From NCBI GenBank assembly GCA_021234155.1, contig JAJEKV010000038.1:2784459-2848458 (forward strand): a DNA stretch of 64,000 nucleotides. Direction: 5' to 3'. Shown here in pieces: positions 11,641-24,065 of the stretch. The notes beneath the pieces are model-generated. The model was not told the DNA's origin and did no database searches. It saw only the letters and a program-made list of their open reading frames with translations. Position numbers and translations under genes: made by a program. Position 1 is the first letter of the stretch, and each line of letters opens with the position of its first letter. Source of the stretch: Isoetes taiwanensis (lineage: Eukaryota > Streptophyta > Lycopodiopsida > Isoetales > Isoetaceae).

Positions 11641-13204
11641 ACTTCTTTGCCACATGGCATGGCACAATTGAGCGCTTTTCAGAATTTACACTAGAAAGAA
11701 CAGAATGTAAAGTAAATGCAGCAGAACGTGAAGTAGATGCTTACAATAATGTGAGGAAGACATTTCTTCAAAAGAATCATAGCTACTTAACGTGATCTCA
11801 TTGGTTGTCCTTAGTCATTTGGAAGACGTCTGAAAACTTTGTTAGATGCCACCTGAATTTCTGTACCAAACACAATTTTTTGATAAGAGACTTCTTTAGG
11901 GCAGGGAGCTTGCATGACTCATATACTAGACCCGGCACTTGGACTTCCTGACCATTACACAAGCATGCTAGGCTCGACATCGACATTTCTTGAATACTGA
12001 CTTCTCTGGTTTTACATATCCACACAATGGCTATAGTCTGTTCATGCAAAGTACATGCAATTGCTTTATATCTGGTTGTGGATGGCCAGGGTTGTGTGGA
12101 TGGTGCTACCAAGCTAGTGGCAAAAATTGTGCTTCTCAAGTAATGGCACAATTTGCAAGCAAAGGTGGTATTTTAGTCTCCCTTTTGGGGACTTATTATT
12201 GATGGTTTCTTGACCTATTTTTACTTTCTTGCCACTTTCCGATTTCTATTGTCTAGAAGAAAGTCAAATATGGTTGGAATACATTAAACACCTCCCATAA
12301 ATTTTTAGGTGGAAAAGATCCATGGAGATGGATTCCATCTAATAAATTAGTCATTTTTATAGAGGATAGTTGGTAAATATAGGTAAATTACAATACTGCT
12401 GCGGAGTATGAGTTATGCAATCAATACTTCACATGTGTGCACTTAAGACCCATACGATTAAAGGTAAAGAAAAGGACAAATAGTTATTGTTTTCTATGTC
12501 ATAAGCTTTGAACATGTCTATTCCTTATTTATAACAAGAAATTTATCGCGGCGGCCAAGGCTGCCGCGAACATTTCTCTTTCACAACTCCCCAGTATTTC
12601 AATTCAAAACTCCTTCTCTAGGTACGAAGTTGTTTATTCTCGCCTATTTTAAATGTCGTTGTATTTCGTATTTGGTATTTGATCCACCTCTTTATACTTG
12701 CACAATGCAATTCCTCCTCTATACTTAAATGCAATTAGACTAAACAGGTCCCATGGTTCATGAAGGCCCTATGTTCCATGAGCAAATGCACAAGATTATT
12801 CTTGGTCTAAACTATCTTGATGAATTAATGTAGGAGTTGGTTATTGTCACATTTACTATTGTGAAGAAGATTGAAGCACTGAGCACATAATCCACAATAT
12901 GTCAAAAGTAACTCTCCTCCTAACCAATTGCCCATTGACTAACATGGCAATCCAAAAAGTACACAAACAGAAAAAATGGTCTCAATGATCTAAAAGAATG
13001 GTCATATACAAAATATACAAATTGAACAGTCGTAATATGACATAATGCTGAAATGAGTGCAGTGATTTAGTCAAAATTTCCTACTATTCTTCCTTAACAT
13101 CATGTACATATAGTTTAAGGTTTTAACATGTCATTGGTTGGAAAAGAGTTTTGATTCTTCACGGCAAGGGAGATGGACCAAGCTTGGATATAGCCGTTTA
13201 GACT
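11641..13204. other. Intergenic, no gene recognised
   Basis: This is mostly AT-rich unique sequence. A small GC-rich palindrome, CGCGGCGGCCAAGGCTGCCG, begins at 12547. Frames at 11798-12151 (minus) and 11990-12202 (plus) overlap on opposite strands and show no known motif. Confidence 0.5.
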
Positions 13205-14235
13205 ACCACTATAAATCAACCAATTACCAACCATATTCATGGTGATGGCCAAGCTTTTGAAGAGCTATAGAGCCCTTCCAAAATGGCAACGCAAGCATGA
13301 TTTTTTCCTTCTACTAATCTCCAAACTCTAACACTCTTATCTGCAAAGCCATTGCACAATATTCCATCCATGGATATTAAGCGTACCACATCATGCTGAT
13401 GCCCCTTCAAGTTCTCTGATGCACTGCATTCTTTTAATGATCCAGCCCTCTAGACCTTGATTAATCCTCCACTTGTGCCAGAATACAAAAATGCTTCCTC
13501 TGTGACTCATTGCTAGATCATTTACTGCAAATTTATGATGTAATGCAGCAAAAAGGACATATTCTTTCTTACCCTTTTGCCATACCTTCACCTTCTTATC
13601 TGCAGATCCAGTATAAACAAGGCCATCCTTTGCCACTGCTAGACAATTCACAGCATCATCGTGTACATGGATGGATTCAACACACGTGAAATCATAAATC
13701 CTCCAAATCTTCAAGGTTCTATCCCAAGAAACAGAGTAGAGCATGTTGGAGTTATGATCAGCAGCCAAACAAGAAATGGTGTTAAAATGCTGGATCCAAA
13801 GGCACAATTTATGTCTTCTAGCCTGAACGAAGCTCTTGGGGTGAAAAACCCTAAATATAAGATCTTTAATAGTAGGCAAAGTATGGGAAAGCTTGTGGGC
13901 AGTTGAATGGCTGGAGCTCAGCCTCCAAACTTTGATGCTATGATCCTGATGACCACTGAAAACCCTAATTTTTTATGTTGATGATAGCCTACGCTGCTCC
14001 ATCTCCATTGCCAAGCCTTGAAAACTATGTGAAATCGTCTCTTTTCCATGCTACAATCTGGCTAGAATCAGAGCCGTTGTAATCAAGATCTCCACAAATA
14101 GAAAGAAAAAAAATAGTTCCAGTATGTGCTTTGAATGATGCCAAACACTTATACTCTGCACTCTGTTCCTCAGGCAGCTGCCTTATGGACCACTTCGATT
14201 TGCAAGCTCCAATCTGATCCTACAAACTGCTTAGT
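13205..14235 (-). pseudogene. WD40-repeat protein pseudogene, JINGUBANG-like
   Basis: Minus-strand translation gives a series of WD40 blades in the order known for the plant JINGUBANG family: an N-terminal blade near 14120-14050 (KAHTGTIFFLSI, then GSDSSQIVAWKR), then one with GHQDHSIKVWRLSS near 13950, then SVSWDRTLKIWRI (about 13715), TGSADKKVKVWQKG (about 13600), and SGTSGGLIKV and FADKSVRVWRL near 13460 and 13310. The frame is broken: stops interrupt the first blades, a frameshift lies near 13488, and the Trp codon after SGTSGGLIKV is TAG. The family encodes WD40 scaffold proteins in the cytoplasm or nucleus. The gene is usually intronless, so this could be a decayed genomic copy or a retrocopy. 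It is almost certainly non-functional. Confidence 0.88.
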
Positions 14236-14270
14236 ATAATTTTCACCATCTTCGACATCAGTTTTACAGG

Positions 14271-14364
14271 GGCTTACCCTTGAAGTGCTGGAATAGAAGG
14301 TTTGCATACTCTTGATGGGCTTACCCTTGAAGTGCCGGAATAGAAGCTTTACATCCTCTTGAAG
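14271..14364. repeat. Tandem duplication, 47 bp unit
   Basis: GGCTTACCCTTGAAGTGC starts at 14271 and again at 14318, each followed by GGAATAGAAG. It lies just beyond the WD40 pseudogene. Confidence 0.85.
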
Positions 14365-14459
14365 TTCGGTTCTTTATGGCTCTGGCTATGGCGGGCAGAA
14401 AATAAATACAAAGGAAAATTTCAAGATGGAGATTAAAAAAGGCCATATGGGCGATATTT

Positions 14460-14759
14460 ATGGATAAAAAAGATGATGAGGAGCGGATCATTCATCTACA
14501 GACCGCGTTGAAGAGATGCTTCTTATCCAGACAACCAGAATACAACCATCTCCTTGTTCGAAGGGAGAGTTCATCCATGTCTGCAGATCTAAAGCAGCAG
14601 TTCATTGCCAAGGTAACAGAAGCATCTTCCGTGCTTAGAGAGCCCCAAACAGGGAGATCAGTGCTCAGGAAGACACAACCTAAGGTAAATCCTCTTATAG
14701 CTCATAAAACTCCAGTAAAGCAACCCCCCTCCAATTCTAAAAAAGGTATCAAACTTTGA
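14460..14759 (+). CDS. Uncertain 99-codon open frame, unrecognised
   Basis: The frame starts MDKKDDEERIIHLQTALKRC and is hydrophilic and rich in Lys, Gln and Ser, with a basic end. It may be a piece of an exon: GGTAAATCC near 14683 and GGTATCAAA near 14744 look like possible splice donors. I recognise no domain and no flanking exon was found. It may equally be a chance frame. Confidence 0.2.
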   Translation: MDKKDDEERIIHLQTALKRCFLSRQPEYNHLLVRRESSSMSADLKQQFIAKVTEASSVLREPQTGRSVLRKTQPKVNPLIAHKTPVKQPPSNSKKGIKL

Positions 14760-15354
14760 TCGTGAATGACAGCATTTATTTTGTCAACAATTTGCATTTC
14801 GATGATGGCATACTTTCCTATACTTATAACCCAGCTCAGGATGAAATAGCAAAAATGGCTGGCTCCCTGATTAGTAGTCTGTAATCTTAAGGATGAATCT
14901 AAGCTTAGTAGCAGTTGTAGCAGTTCTAGCAAGCAGGTTCCCAAGGCATAGAACAGGCTTCGCCCGATTCTGTTCGTAAGTGTTGTGGGTGCATCATTGC
15001 TCAGAGTGACGAGAACGGAACCCAAATCCTCTGCCTCTGCCTTCTACACCCAAGCTTGATTGGAGCACAAAATCGCACGCATGATCCTGGGGCTCCGGCC
15101 ATATGACCCTGGGGCTCCGCCATAGCCAGAGCATAGGCAATATACCTTATCTTTGCCATAAAAGTTTTGCCCTTAAAATTTTGTCACACGTGTCGTCTCC
15201 AAAATCTCCCTCACCACAGAAAAATTAGGTTCAAAAAAATATTAGGATTCAAACAAAAATTGAAACTGCATTACATATGTCGGGATAAAGGAAGAAATCA
15301 ACTCTTCAAATTACTAAGAGCATACGTCCATTCATTTTGAAAACAGTATTGGTT
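14760..15354. other. Intergenic, no gene recognised
   Basis: I see unique sequence with no motif. A short CTGGGGCTCCG phrase is repeated at about 15088 and 15109. Confidence 0.4.
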
Positions 15355-15480
15355 GAGATAGAGATAGAGATAGAGATAGAGATAAAGGTAGTAATTTTTA
15401 CTTCTACGAAGACCACAATGTGCCATGGGACAATCTAAAACTCGGGATCTAAGCCCAAGGGAAAACAAATATAAAGAAAA
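15355..15480 (-). mobile_element. Probable LINE 3' end with (GAGATA)n tail
   Basis: About five GAGATA units (15355-15384) are followed on the plus strand by TAATTTTTACTTCTACGAAG, then CCATGGGACAATCTAAA and CTAAGCCCAAGGGAAAAC. On the minus strand this reads as a 3' untranslated end finishing in a simple-sequence tail, as seen for many plant LINEs. Related ends occur at 9547, 32166, 41785 and 59056. Confidence 0.5.
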
Positions 15481-15981
15481 TAACAAAACGTAAATGTTTG
15501 AGGCAGTAAAGGTAACCCAACCAAGGGTTCTGAGGCCACTGGTCGCAAATGAGAGCTGCGCCTCCCCTATACACTGCCCGCTGTTTTTTACAACCTAACC
15601 TCTCGTACTTTGCACAATTCCTCACGCTGCCTGGTCAACTGTACCGTGCAGACATAGCACTAAAACTCCAATACCATTCATCTTGAAAAAGGCCCATTCT
15701 AAGGGTGTCCAAATGGTCTTTGCCATGCTTATTCTAAGTTCGCCTCGTCATAGTAGCACAAACAAACCACTGCAAAAGTTCCTTCTGTCGCAACCAAGGA
15801 CTGGCCTAGAAGTCGCTCCCTTTACATAAAGGTAGCCCTTAGCGCCTTTCTCCCTTCACCTTTACCTTTTCCCTTTTCCAGTACCTTTATGGTACCTATA
15901 TATGTATGACATATTCATGGATATAACGTGTCTTCTGTTGTGGTGCATACTTCACTCTTTTGTGTCTTCACAGGTTTAACA
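15481..15981 (+). mobile_element. Probable 5' LTR of a copia remnant (left edge unknown)
   Basis: This stretch ends in CA directly before a plus-strand tRNA-Met primer site. A TATA-like CTATATATG lies at about 15896. With no second LTR copy in the window the left edge cannot be placed; 15481 is only an outer guess, at the end of the LINE 3' end. Confidence 0.4.
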
Positions 15982-15994
15982 TGGTATCAGAGCC
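15982..15994 (+). other. Primer-binding site for initiator Met tRNA
   Basis: TGGTATCAGAGCC is the standard plant primer site, here in plus orientation and followed by TTAGATCTAG. It matches the orientation of the integrase remnant 1 kb downstream. Confidence 0.85.
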
Positions 15995-17300
15995 TTAGAT
16001 CTAGTTAGCCTGCTCTATAAGTTTTTGAATTTGTGAATCTATCATAGATATTTCGAATTGTCGAAGCACTCTGTTTAGGCTAGAAACCTAATCATGTTTA
16101 TTGTAGTCTGTAGTTTGTAGTTTGATTTTTTGCAAACACTGACCAATAGATTCAAGACTGAACCGTTGATAGAAAATTGTGGGCCAGAGTTATAGCCGTA
16201 GGTAGTGATGAGTTAAATTTTGTTTTGGCAGAATTAAGATTGGTTTCTTCTACACTGGCTAATCCCATAGTTAGAACTTAGGAATGTGAACTATTCTATT
16301 CTATTCTATTCTATAGACCAAGGTTCAATTCCAGCTTGAAATCAAATTTTTGCTTTTCCTTTAGCTGCTAGATTAAAGTGTGTCTAATAGTCTATCGATG
16401 TGACTTTTGTATCTAGCTACTAGTAAGCGTCATGTAGTGACATTGATATGTACATGCTTGGATCATAGGAATGGTCTAACAAAAGTTAGAGTACCTGTTG
16501 ATAAGTACTAGATAATTGTTTCATGATTGATTTAGAAATAATATTTCTAGCAATTACAATTGCATTGTGAAGTGGATGGCATTGTGGATGCATTGGATTT
16601 GATTTTGACTGATAAAGAAAACTTGAATAATAGGTGATGCATAGTGCATTAAAATGATATTGTGTGGTCCATATTGCATTTAAGCTATCAAGGACAATTG
16701 CACATGCTTGAGCATATTACATCAATTGAATCTTCTTAAAAGTGTCTTGAAATGCTATTGTGTGCATATTGCATTGAGAAGTGTATTCAAATTATATTGT
16801 GTGATGCATATTGCATTGACACTATGCATATGACAATTGATGTTGCACATGCTTGATGATTCAATTGATTCAATTGGGTATTGATGGAGTATTCGTATTG
16901 GAAACTCAATTTGAGCTATGCCTGTTATTTGTATCAATAGATGTAAATGCCCTGAACTGCAAGTGTTGATGGGTTAGTGTATGTGAGGCATGTGCTGTTG
17001 GAAAGCCGCATCACCGTCCTTTCAGTGCAGAAGGAAAACATGCAATACAACTTTTGAAGCTTGTGCATGCTGATGTATGTGGCCCAGTACTTTATGCTTT
17101 GAGTGTGCACGATCATCTTGTTTGTGGATGATTTTCCTATAAAGCTTTTGTATATTTTATTTCCACAAAGTTCCAAGTCTTCACCAAATTTCAAGTGTTT
17201 AAAAGTATGGTGGAGACTCAGATTGTCAAAGTGATCAAACGATTGCACCTTGCATCTTGACAACCTTGTGTACAAATTTAACTTGTACACAAATGTAAGG
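15995..17300 (+). pseudogene. Copia-type retrotransposon gag-pol remnant (integrase part)
   Basis: At 16979 the plus strand reads VCEACAVGKPHHRPF, the zinc-binding end of the GAG-pre-integrase domain. It runs on as LLKLVHADVCGPV, which carries the first catalytic Asp region of a Ty1-copia integrase. A shifted frame then gives a FVDDF-like stretch near 17120, followed by KAFVYFISTKFQVFTKFQVF. Stops and frameshifts break it, and no reverse transcriptase or RNase H was found after about 17300. The gag region between the primer site and 16970 is decayed and carries a TATTC microsatellite at 16291-16314. It is a truncated, dead copy. Confidence 0.8.
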
Positions 17301-17974
17301 TCAACCATGCAGTAGTTTGGCAATTGAATTAGGTTTTCTAGGTATAGTTAGACGTAAATTATGGTTTCCAAGGCAATGACATGGGTTTCATGATTTCTAG
17401 CATATCTCATGATATGGACCAAAGACCTAGATAGTTGCCTACCCAATTACTTTTAAGAATTTTTGCAATCTTCAAAAGTGGGCAATAAAAGTACAATAAA
17501 ATTAAAATGTAATAAGACCTGTGGAGGCCTATTGTAAAACAAAATTTATAAAAATCTCAGTTCAAAAAGGCTCTACATTTGATAGATTCATATCAAGCTA
17601 ATATGCACAATATTGAAGCAACAGCCTAAGGGTAGTAATTTATTCTTTCTATATTGTTCCTAACTATTCAGAAGTATTACTCATTTACATGACTTCTGCT
17701 TGTCTCAGTTAAGTGCATTGCTCAACAACCCTAAAGACTGAAGCAGAAACAAGTCTAATATATCCATAAGCAAAACAACCTTATTGGCACTTGATATGAA
17801 GGACTAGTGCTTTATTGAAGTCGATTATTTATTAAGGATCTATGTGGATCCTTCTAGTGTTGTAAAGATATCAGTCCTTGTAACAATTCTGCATCATATT
17901 TGGCAACCTTGCACATTTTAGCATGAAAAAACATTCAAGCTTACTAGGAAAAAACTATTAAGCTAGAAATACTT
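17301..17974. other. No gene recognised
   Basis: AT-rich sequence between the copia remnant and the CBS-domain remnants. Nothing was recognised. Confidence 0.4.
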
Positions 17975-19145
17975 ACTTACAACTTGATTTGAGTCGTTGA
18001 CAATTGGGATTCTATGAATTTTATTTTTCAGCATCAGAATAGCCGCAACTGCAGGGAAAGCATTATATTCAAATAAAATTACACATTAGAAAAAATAAGC
18101 AGTAGCAAGAAGGTCACCAGATCAAAAGAAATATATTTTTTACTGCAATACCTGATACAATCTTGTCGGCAGATAGGGTAATAGCAGGCGAACTCATTAC
18201 TTCATCTACAGTAGATTTTAGCTGAAAATTGCTTGCAATTGAATTAAAGCCAGAAAGGAGAAATGTGTACACTTGTGTGCACAATTCTAAAACATTTATC
18301 AAAGGAATCCTCAAGCTGAGCTTGTTACGTACAAAACTATTTCTCTCAATTCTTTCCCTCAAATTAAGATGCAAAGACCAGTGCTGACATCCCACATTTG
18401 ACAATAAAATAATCAAAGACATTGGAGACAAAAGAGATCATAAAAATTTCAACTCAAGAACTATGGCTGACAATCTCCATACATTCGACATGCCGGAGAC
18501 CACGTATGCCACTATTCATAATAAAAAAGGCCTCAACAAAGATGGTCATGGGAAAGACGATTAATTAATTGAAACTGTTTGTGTCACAATTATTTACAGA
18601 TAGATAAAAAAAAAATCTAATTCTTAGGTATGTACCCCTCCCTCTTGTCTTTTTTCAAGAACAACCCAATACACTTTTGTTCCTTGTCGATAACTGGCAC
18701 GCCTGATATTTCTATGAAAAATGAATCTATTTCCTCAATCAAATTCTCCGGGGTTGCTGTGTAAATAATCTTGGACATACCATCTGCCAAGAAAGTAGAA
18801 GGATATGCCTGCATAAGATGTTCACACTAATTGTTATTGTCTGACACAAACAAAGTGGTACACATAAAAAAATCTCCCCTCCTCTTTGAAAATCACTGAC
18901 TCATAATGGGCCGAGAGATCTTCAAAATTCGGCATGGAAAAAGTCTCAGTTCACTCTCCAGAAGGAAGAATTTCACCCTTAGGTTCTTCAACTTCAATCT
19001 TATCACCCACTGCATAGACTACTAGCACTTTTCTGCACCCAATAACAGATCCAAAAGCTGGAACCAATGATTTTGGCTGAAGGAGTCTGCCTCTAAAATC
19101 TACTTTCGCACTAAACCATTCTGACTTGCTGATATACTGTTGCAT
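17975..19145 (-). pseudogene. CBS-domain protein gene, broken, several exons
   Basis: Four blocks follow one another on the minus strand. At 19145-18951 a frame holds LLQPKSLVPAFGSVIG and ends SGE before a TGA. At about 18816-18620, after a TTATGCAG acceptor, is a CBS half with ENLIEEIDSFFIEISGVPVI, then DKEQKCIGLF; it ends early at a TAG. At about 18222-18150 is STVDEVMSSPAITLSADK, the start of a second CBS repeat, with a donor-like GTATTGC. At about 18060-17980 is ILMLKNKIHRIPIVNDSNQV, then GTAAGTAAG. Together these make a paired CBS (Bateman) module of the kind found in plant chloroplast and other CBS proteins, which bind adenosine nucleotides. Retained splice sites argue against a retrocopy. 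The exact family member was not identified. A live gene with missed exons is possible but less likely. Confidence 0.7.
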
Positions 19146-19223
19146 GGAAGGATCCTAAAAAACACCTTTTAGGTAGATTATCTTAGAAACTAGATCCTCA
19201 GGAGTAATCTAATAGGAACATAC

Positions 19224-20081
19224 TCGGGGTCATTGAGTTGATCATTGATTCCATTATCTTAAGGCTTTTCTCTGCTTCATATATCTGCTGAGAAGTAACC
19301 TGCTCAAAATGGATGAGACATTTTGATTAGTTGTCACTTTTATACTGATGGTGAGATTGTAACAGTACTCTAAGTAGATAACATAAGATAATGAAATTCG
19401 TTATAATAACTAACCTTTTTCATGCCTGGAATTAGTTTCAGCACTCCACTGATTGAGCCCATATAAGCAAGCATGTGTATTTGTTTTAAGAAGTTGTTAA
19501 AATCAAATTTTGCTTCCATAATTTTCCTTTCAATTTCTAAGGCTTCCGCTTTCAACATCTGAACAAATGGTTAATGACAATAGATAGCCATAGTTAAATG
19601 CCACAGGGATCCATATTATAGATTCTTGAGCCTTTTCTACAAATGAAAGGACACCCCCCATTCCAAGAATACGGCTTGCCAAACGATCAGGATAAAATGG
19701 TTCTAATGCTGTCATGCTTTCTCCTTCTCCTACAAATTTAATAGTCTCACCAGAAACGTGAATTGGCATGTGGAACATAACATGTGCAGACACTACTGGG
19801 AAACAAAGTTTTGAGCTACCTCCTTGACACACAATGCATTCCACCAGGGGAGTCACCATCAAGCTTTGTCAAAATTGCACCTGTTATGCCAACCTCTAGG
19901 TTGAAAGATGCCACCCAAGATGCATTGACAATATTTACGTTAATCAATGAACATAGTATCTTCAATACATTACATCTAATAAATACTACTATTCCATAGG
20001 ATTTTTTCTGATCAAGACAGGCCATGAACGAAAGCTGCTACTTCCTAGCCTGCAATTGCATCAACCACTAGAAGAACATCT
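19224..20081 (-). pseudogene. Chloroplast signal recognition particle SRP54 (cpSRP54), fragmentary
   Basis: Minus-strand segments match the second half of chloroplast SRP54, the GTPase that helps target light-harvesting proteins to thylakoids. In order they are VLLVVDAIAG (about 20080), [20 protein letters not shown] (about 19910-19850), [20 protein letters not shown], then [20 protein letters not shown] (about 19745-19630), ERKIMEAKFDFNNFLKQ, then MGSISGVLKLIPGMKKV (about 19530-19420), and SQQIYEAEKSLKIMESMINS (about 19290). The G-domain closing loop (TKLDGD) and the start of the M domain are present. The P-loop half and the C-terminal tail are missing. Segments lie in different frames, with a stop within VVDAIAG*EV and a frameshift after LDGDSPGG. 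It is a pseudogene lying directly upstream of the CBS remnants on the same strand. Confidence 0.88.
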
Positions 20082-20640
20082 AAAAGCTAATGTCAGCAAC
20101 TACTATAGTCCAAGAATTTTAAAATCTTTCAATATAGTGTAATACTCTGCTTTGAAAATCTGCGTGCTCCAACGATTCAATGACGGCAGATGGAGTCCCA
20201 ACTACTATAGTCCAAGCATTTTAAAATCTTTCAATATCTCTTCTTTGAAAATTTGCGCACCGGCTCCAACGATTCCTGCGATTCTGTTTGCTGCGATCTG
20301 ACTTGTCTATTTTGAGGAAACCATGTCTGATACATTACAAGATTTATTGCTGCTTTATAGCTAAGTTCTAGAATTTGATATGTACCAGATCGATTAAGGC
20401 ACTATTGTATAATATCACATCGTAGCTCCCGATTCTCTGGCCTATCAAATGTGAAGAAAATCTCTTTTCTTTCACGTTGAACGCCATTTCCACAGCAACC
20501 TTTAGAAAGTGTGCAAAATAATAGATGATGCATCTTTAGAAAAGCCCAGCAAATCCTTTTGTACAATGAGGCTGGCTGATAAACTTTTCTGTTCCATTTA
20601 ATTATTCCTGATGCTCGTTCCTTAAACCCTAACACAATCC
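20082..20640. repeat. Duplicated segment D1 (second copy at 27206-27790)
   Basis: This segment recurs at 27206-27790 in the same orientation with minor changes. Both copies begin with ACTACTATAGTCCAAG and include a minus-strand phrase KRICWAFLK. Inside, a unit of about 103 bp is itself tandemly repeated (starts near 20100 and 20203). No domain was recognised. The copies differ enough to be old. Confidence 0.85.
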
Positions 20641-21158
20641 ACTTCTATTGTTGCTTCAACATTTGGTGTTTTGGCAGAGTGAGAAGGAACCACCAAGCAG
20701 CATAAGACAAGTTTCAACATTGCCGTAATTTGATAGCTGGGGGAGAGCATGACATGCAATTTGATGAAGCACAGAAAAATTGCAGATTGGTTTTATAGAA
20801 TTGATAAATTCATGGTTTGGGTGTTGATTAGCAGGGCTTTTGCCAGCATTTGGATACAGGAGGATATGTCAGAGTAGAGCTTCATGGCAGAATATTGGTT
20901 CTTGTACAGAAGGTGCCGCCCAATTAGGTATTTGCACTAACCGTCGTTGTCTTAATCCTCCTGCCCTCATTTTTCAGCCCTTGCAACTTTGGAGCATGTT
21001 TTCCAGAAATTTCCAGCGTTCTAGGATCTAGAAATGCAATCAATTCTGCTTTCTATCATTTGCATTTGAATGATCATATCGGATTTGTGCTTGGTATCTA
21101 GTAGAATGCAATTGAGATTGAACTTCTGTTATGCTTTTCTTGGAAGGTGTAATTTCGG

Positions 21159-21210
21159 CGAGCTCGAAATTTGGATCCGCCACGTCACCTCAGGCGAAAT
21201 TTCGAGCTCG
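21159..21210. repeat. Perfect inverted repeat, 14 bp arms
   Basis: CGAGCTCGAAATTT at 21159-21172 is the exact reverse complement of AAATTTCGAGCTCG at 21197-21210, with a 24 bp loop that contains CCACGTCA. The arms contain the SacI-type palindrome GAGCTC. Confidence 0.9.
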
Positions 21211-21212
21211 AC

Positions 21213-21393
21213 GAAAAAAATGGAACCTGAATTTTTGTCTTTCTTGCTTTTCCGGCGTTTATCTGACGGGAATATTGGCAGCGCCGGTTAGAAGGGGACG
21301 GCAAAAAAAATGGAACCTGAAATTTTGTCTTTTTCTTGCTTTTCTGGCGTTTATCTAACGGAAATATTGGCAGCGCCGGTTAGAAGGGGACGG
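21213..21393. repeat. Tandem duplication, 90 bp unit
   Basis: Both copies start with an A-run and TGGAACCTGAA (21221 and 21311) and end with GGTTAGAAGGGGACGGCA. They are nearly identical, so this duplication is younger than most in the window. Confidence 0.92.
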
Positions 21394-24065
21394 CAGGGGC
21401 CGACAGAGGCAGGGGACTTGAATCGACTGTGTTTTTCTTCGTGAAAAAACCTGTTGTTTGGCCCTGTAATTTCAGGGTCCCTTTTTTTCGTACAGGTAAA
21501 TGCTTCTGAAAAAATAGTTTGAAGCTTAGAAGTATTTTTTATCCCAGTATTTTGCACATTTTGAAGTATCCGGGGATTTTTTTTCTCTTCAAAGCAATAG
21601 AACGAAAGGCTATGCCACAGCCAAAAGAAGAAGATAGTCTTAACAACTTGAAAAATTACGTCATTCTTGATTTAATTTTTAACTTTATTTTAACTTTATT
21701 TGTCAAAGTTGTTCTTTTTGAACATGTTGTTTTTAGAGAATCACAACTTGTAAAACATGCCATGCGCGATTTTGTTACGTTGCTACAGTTTTTTAATTGT
21801 GTCTGCCCTTTTGAACCATTTTGGAGGACGTCACATTTATGTATGTTTTGAGCTATCACACCTTGTAAATCGCCCGATGCTATTTTACTCTACTTCATTT
21901 TAGAAAATGGGCTATTCTAAAGCATTTTGGTGGACGTCCCCTTTCTTGTTAGCAGGGTTGCTTAACCCGAGCTGCCCACTTTCCTGCGATTCTAGCTATG
22001 CCACGTGTCGTGCCACATCACCTAAAATCATTTTGAGCCATCCGATTCTCTAAGGCCCGATTCCCACGAGCGGCCAGTGCATTTACCTCACGGAGTTTCG
22101 ATCTTCCACCCTAAATATCGGGCCACCATTCCACTACAATTCTGTCAATTCTTCAAGAACACCGCGCCCACATCCGGATGGCGAGGTTTTTATCACGCGA
22201 TTACCGGCAAACTCGGGGGATCTTGCGGGGTAAAATCTCGATAATTTGCCACATCAGGAACTAGGGGTGTGATGGAATCGCAAAACTTAGAAAAAATGCT
22301 ACTTGGACTTCTGCAATTCATCCAGGTATGAACTTCCGGCTCAGTGGAATTTGGGCCTAATTTCGAATCCTACGGCCAGGGAAATAAAAAAACCCAAGAA
22401 AGTCTCTGCCGTGCTTCTGGCAAAGAACATGCCCAACTCAGCTATGGCAGATCCTGCTTGCATTAGATCGTCCTCACTGATCGATTTTGAGACAAGAAAG
22501 TTCAGAGTTTTGGTGTAAGATCGACCCTTGCCTGCTCGTGTATAGTACCTCCATAGTTTCTCTTCAAGATGTTGCACATCAGGTCTATGATTTTGCAAGA
22601 GCTTCATTATTTCTATTATTTTTAACAAGAGATTACTTTCCTTCTCGTGGGTTTAATGGATGAACAAACAGGACTGAGCCATCCAGCTATTAGATGTCAA
22701 TGTCTTGGTGACGGCGTCAGCTCTGTGAAATGGTATGCATCAATTCTATAGAAATTTCGTGTGGTTAGATTTATCAGATTTAAGGTCGACTATTGGCTCT
22801 GTAAAAAAATTCCCATTGTGAAAGTATTAGAATTATGGTTCCTTTTTACTGGTTGCTACTCTATGTGTGGTCGGTTTTTCTTTCACTCTGGCAACATCTT
22901 CTCCATAATTTATGAGAGGACTATATTGAGAAGTTAGGGTTGCTCTTCAAAAAATTTAGAAACCAGCATTGAGAAGTTTAAGCGTTGCTCTTTATCTGGC
23001 ATTCAAATCGTTTTACCAATCAGTACAAATACATCGGACAATTCTCTGAGCTAAATACAGACATAGTTCGAGGGGTAGCTGTTAAGCTTTCTATGCTTCT
23101 AGCCTGCAGTTCAATACTTTAAGATTTTGACAACAGAATACTTGACTCTATCAAGTCAAATAAAACTGCATTGCTTCAAGCAGGAACAACAGTGCAGATT
23201 GTTCATGCAAAGCCATCATTGATGGTTCTTTCATTCATTCTTCACGAAACATTGAAAAAAAAGGTTTGGAAGAATGCTTTTTATTGTTCTATTTAGAGCA
23301 AGGCAACTCATGTATTTTGCCTATTAAGCCCCTTCGAAACTCCTGGAAGATAACCTTCATTGATGAAAGTGTTATGCCTCAGGTTTATACCTCTATCTCT
23401 ATACTTGAAACTTTTTGCAGACAAAAGAAAGCCCCTGCTATGAGTCGTCCATAAGTTCTTACAAGCTTCTACGGTGGAAGGTAAGCAGTAATATATCTAT
23501 TCACTTTAATTGTTCTAATGTTGAATAAGAGTGTCCCTTGCTACGCCAGATTGTTATTTATGAATCAGTACCTCATTCCCATTCCTTCATAAATTGCTAG
23601 AAATCTGAAGTCTAACATATCTCTAGATTGTTGAGCTACCTACTGTCATGCCTGATTATGTCCTTTCTAATTATACCACCATCTGTCTGCTAGGGAATTC
23701 CATGGCATGGATGTTTATGTGGTCTGAAATCATTTTTATAACAGTAAGGCATGTTCGAGGCTATCATTTTGATTCATAAAAGTATGTTTGCTCACTGCAA
23801 ACTGGCATAAGTCATTTTCTCGTGGCGCAGAATTTTGATTTACTTGTTGACGTTATCTTTGTCATGCTGCGCATTTGTTGTAGTACCTTGCACGTGCTCT
23901 TCTTCAACATCTATATAAGGTATGTTTGAATGTTAATCTTGCAGGTATTTGAAGCATGATAAACATCATTGCCATACTTTTTCAGATTTTCAAGTCTGAT
24001 GGTTAATACTTAGATGCTCCATGAAGATATGTATTGTCTCTAGGCCATGTGACTGATTTTAAGTA
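21394..24065. other. No complete gene recognised
   Basis: A 95-codon minus frame at 22628-22341 (with HRPDVQHLEEKLWRYYTRAG) was not assigned to any family. A possible 50 bp exon flanked by TTTTTGCAG and GGTAAGCAG lies at about 23426-23480, on the same strand as the kinase pseudogene downstream; it may or may not belong to it. Confidence 0.35.

Noticed and set aside
12547-12570. GC-rich palindrome as a possible Helitron 3' hairpin
   Set aside because: Neither side is followed within about 12 bp by the CTRR end that a Helitron needs.
16934-17323. 129-codon minus frame
   Set aside because: It is the antisense of the copia integrase remnant, whose plus-strand text is recognisable.
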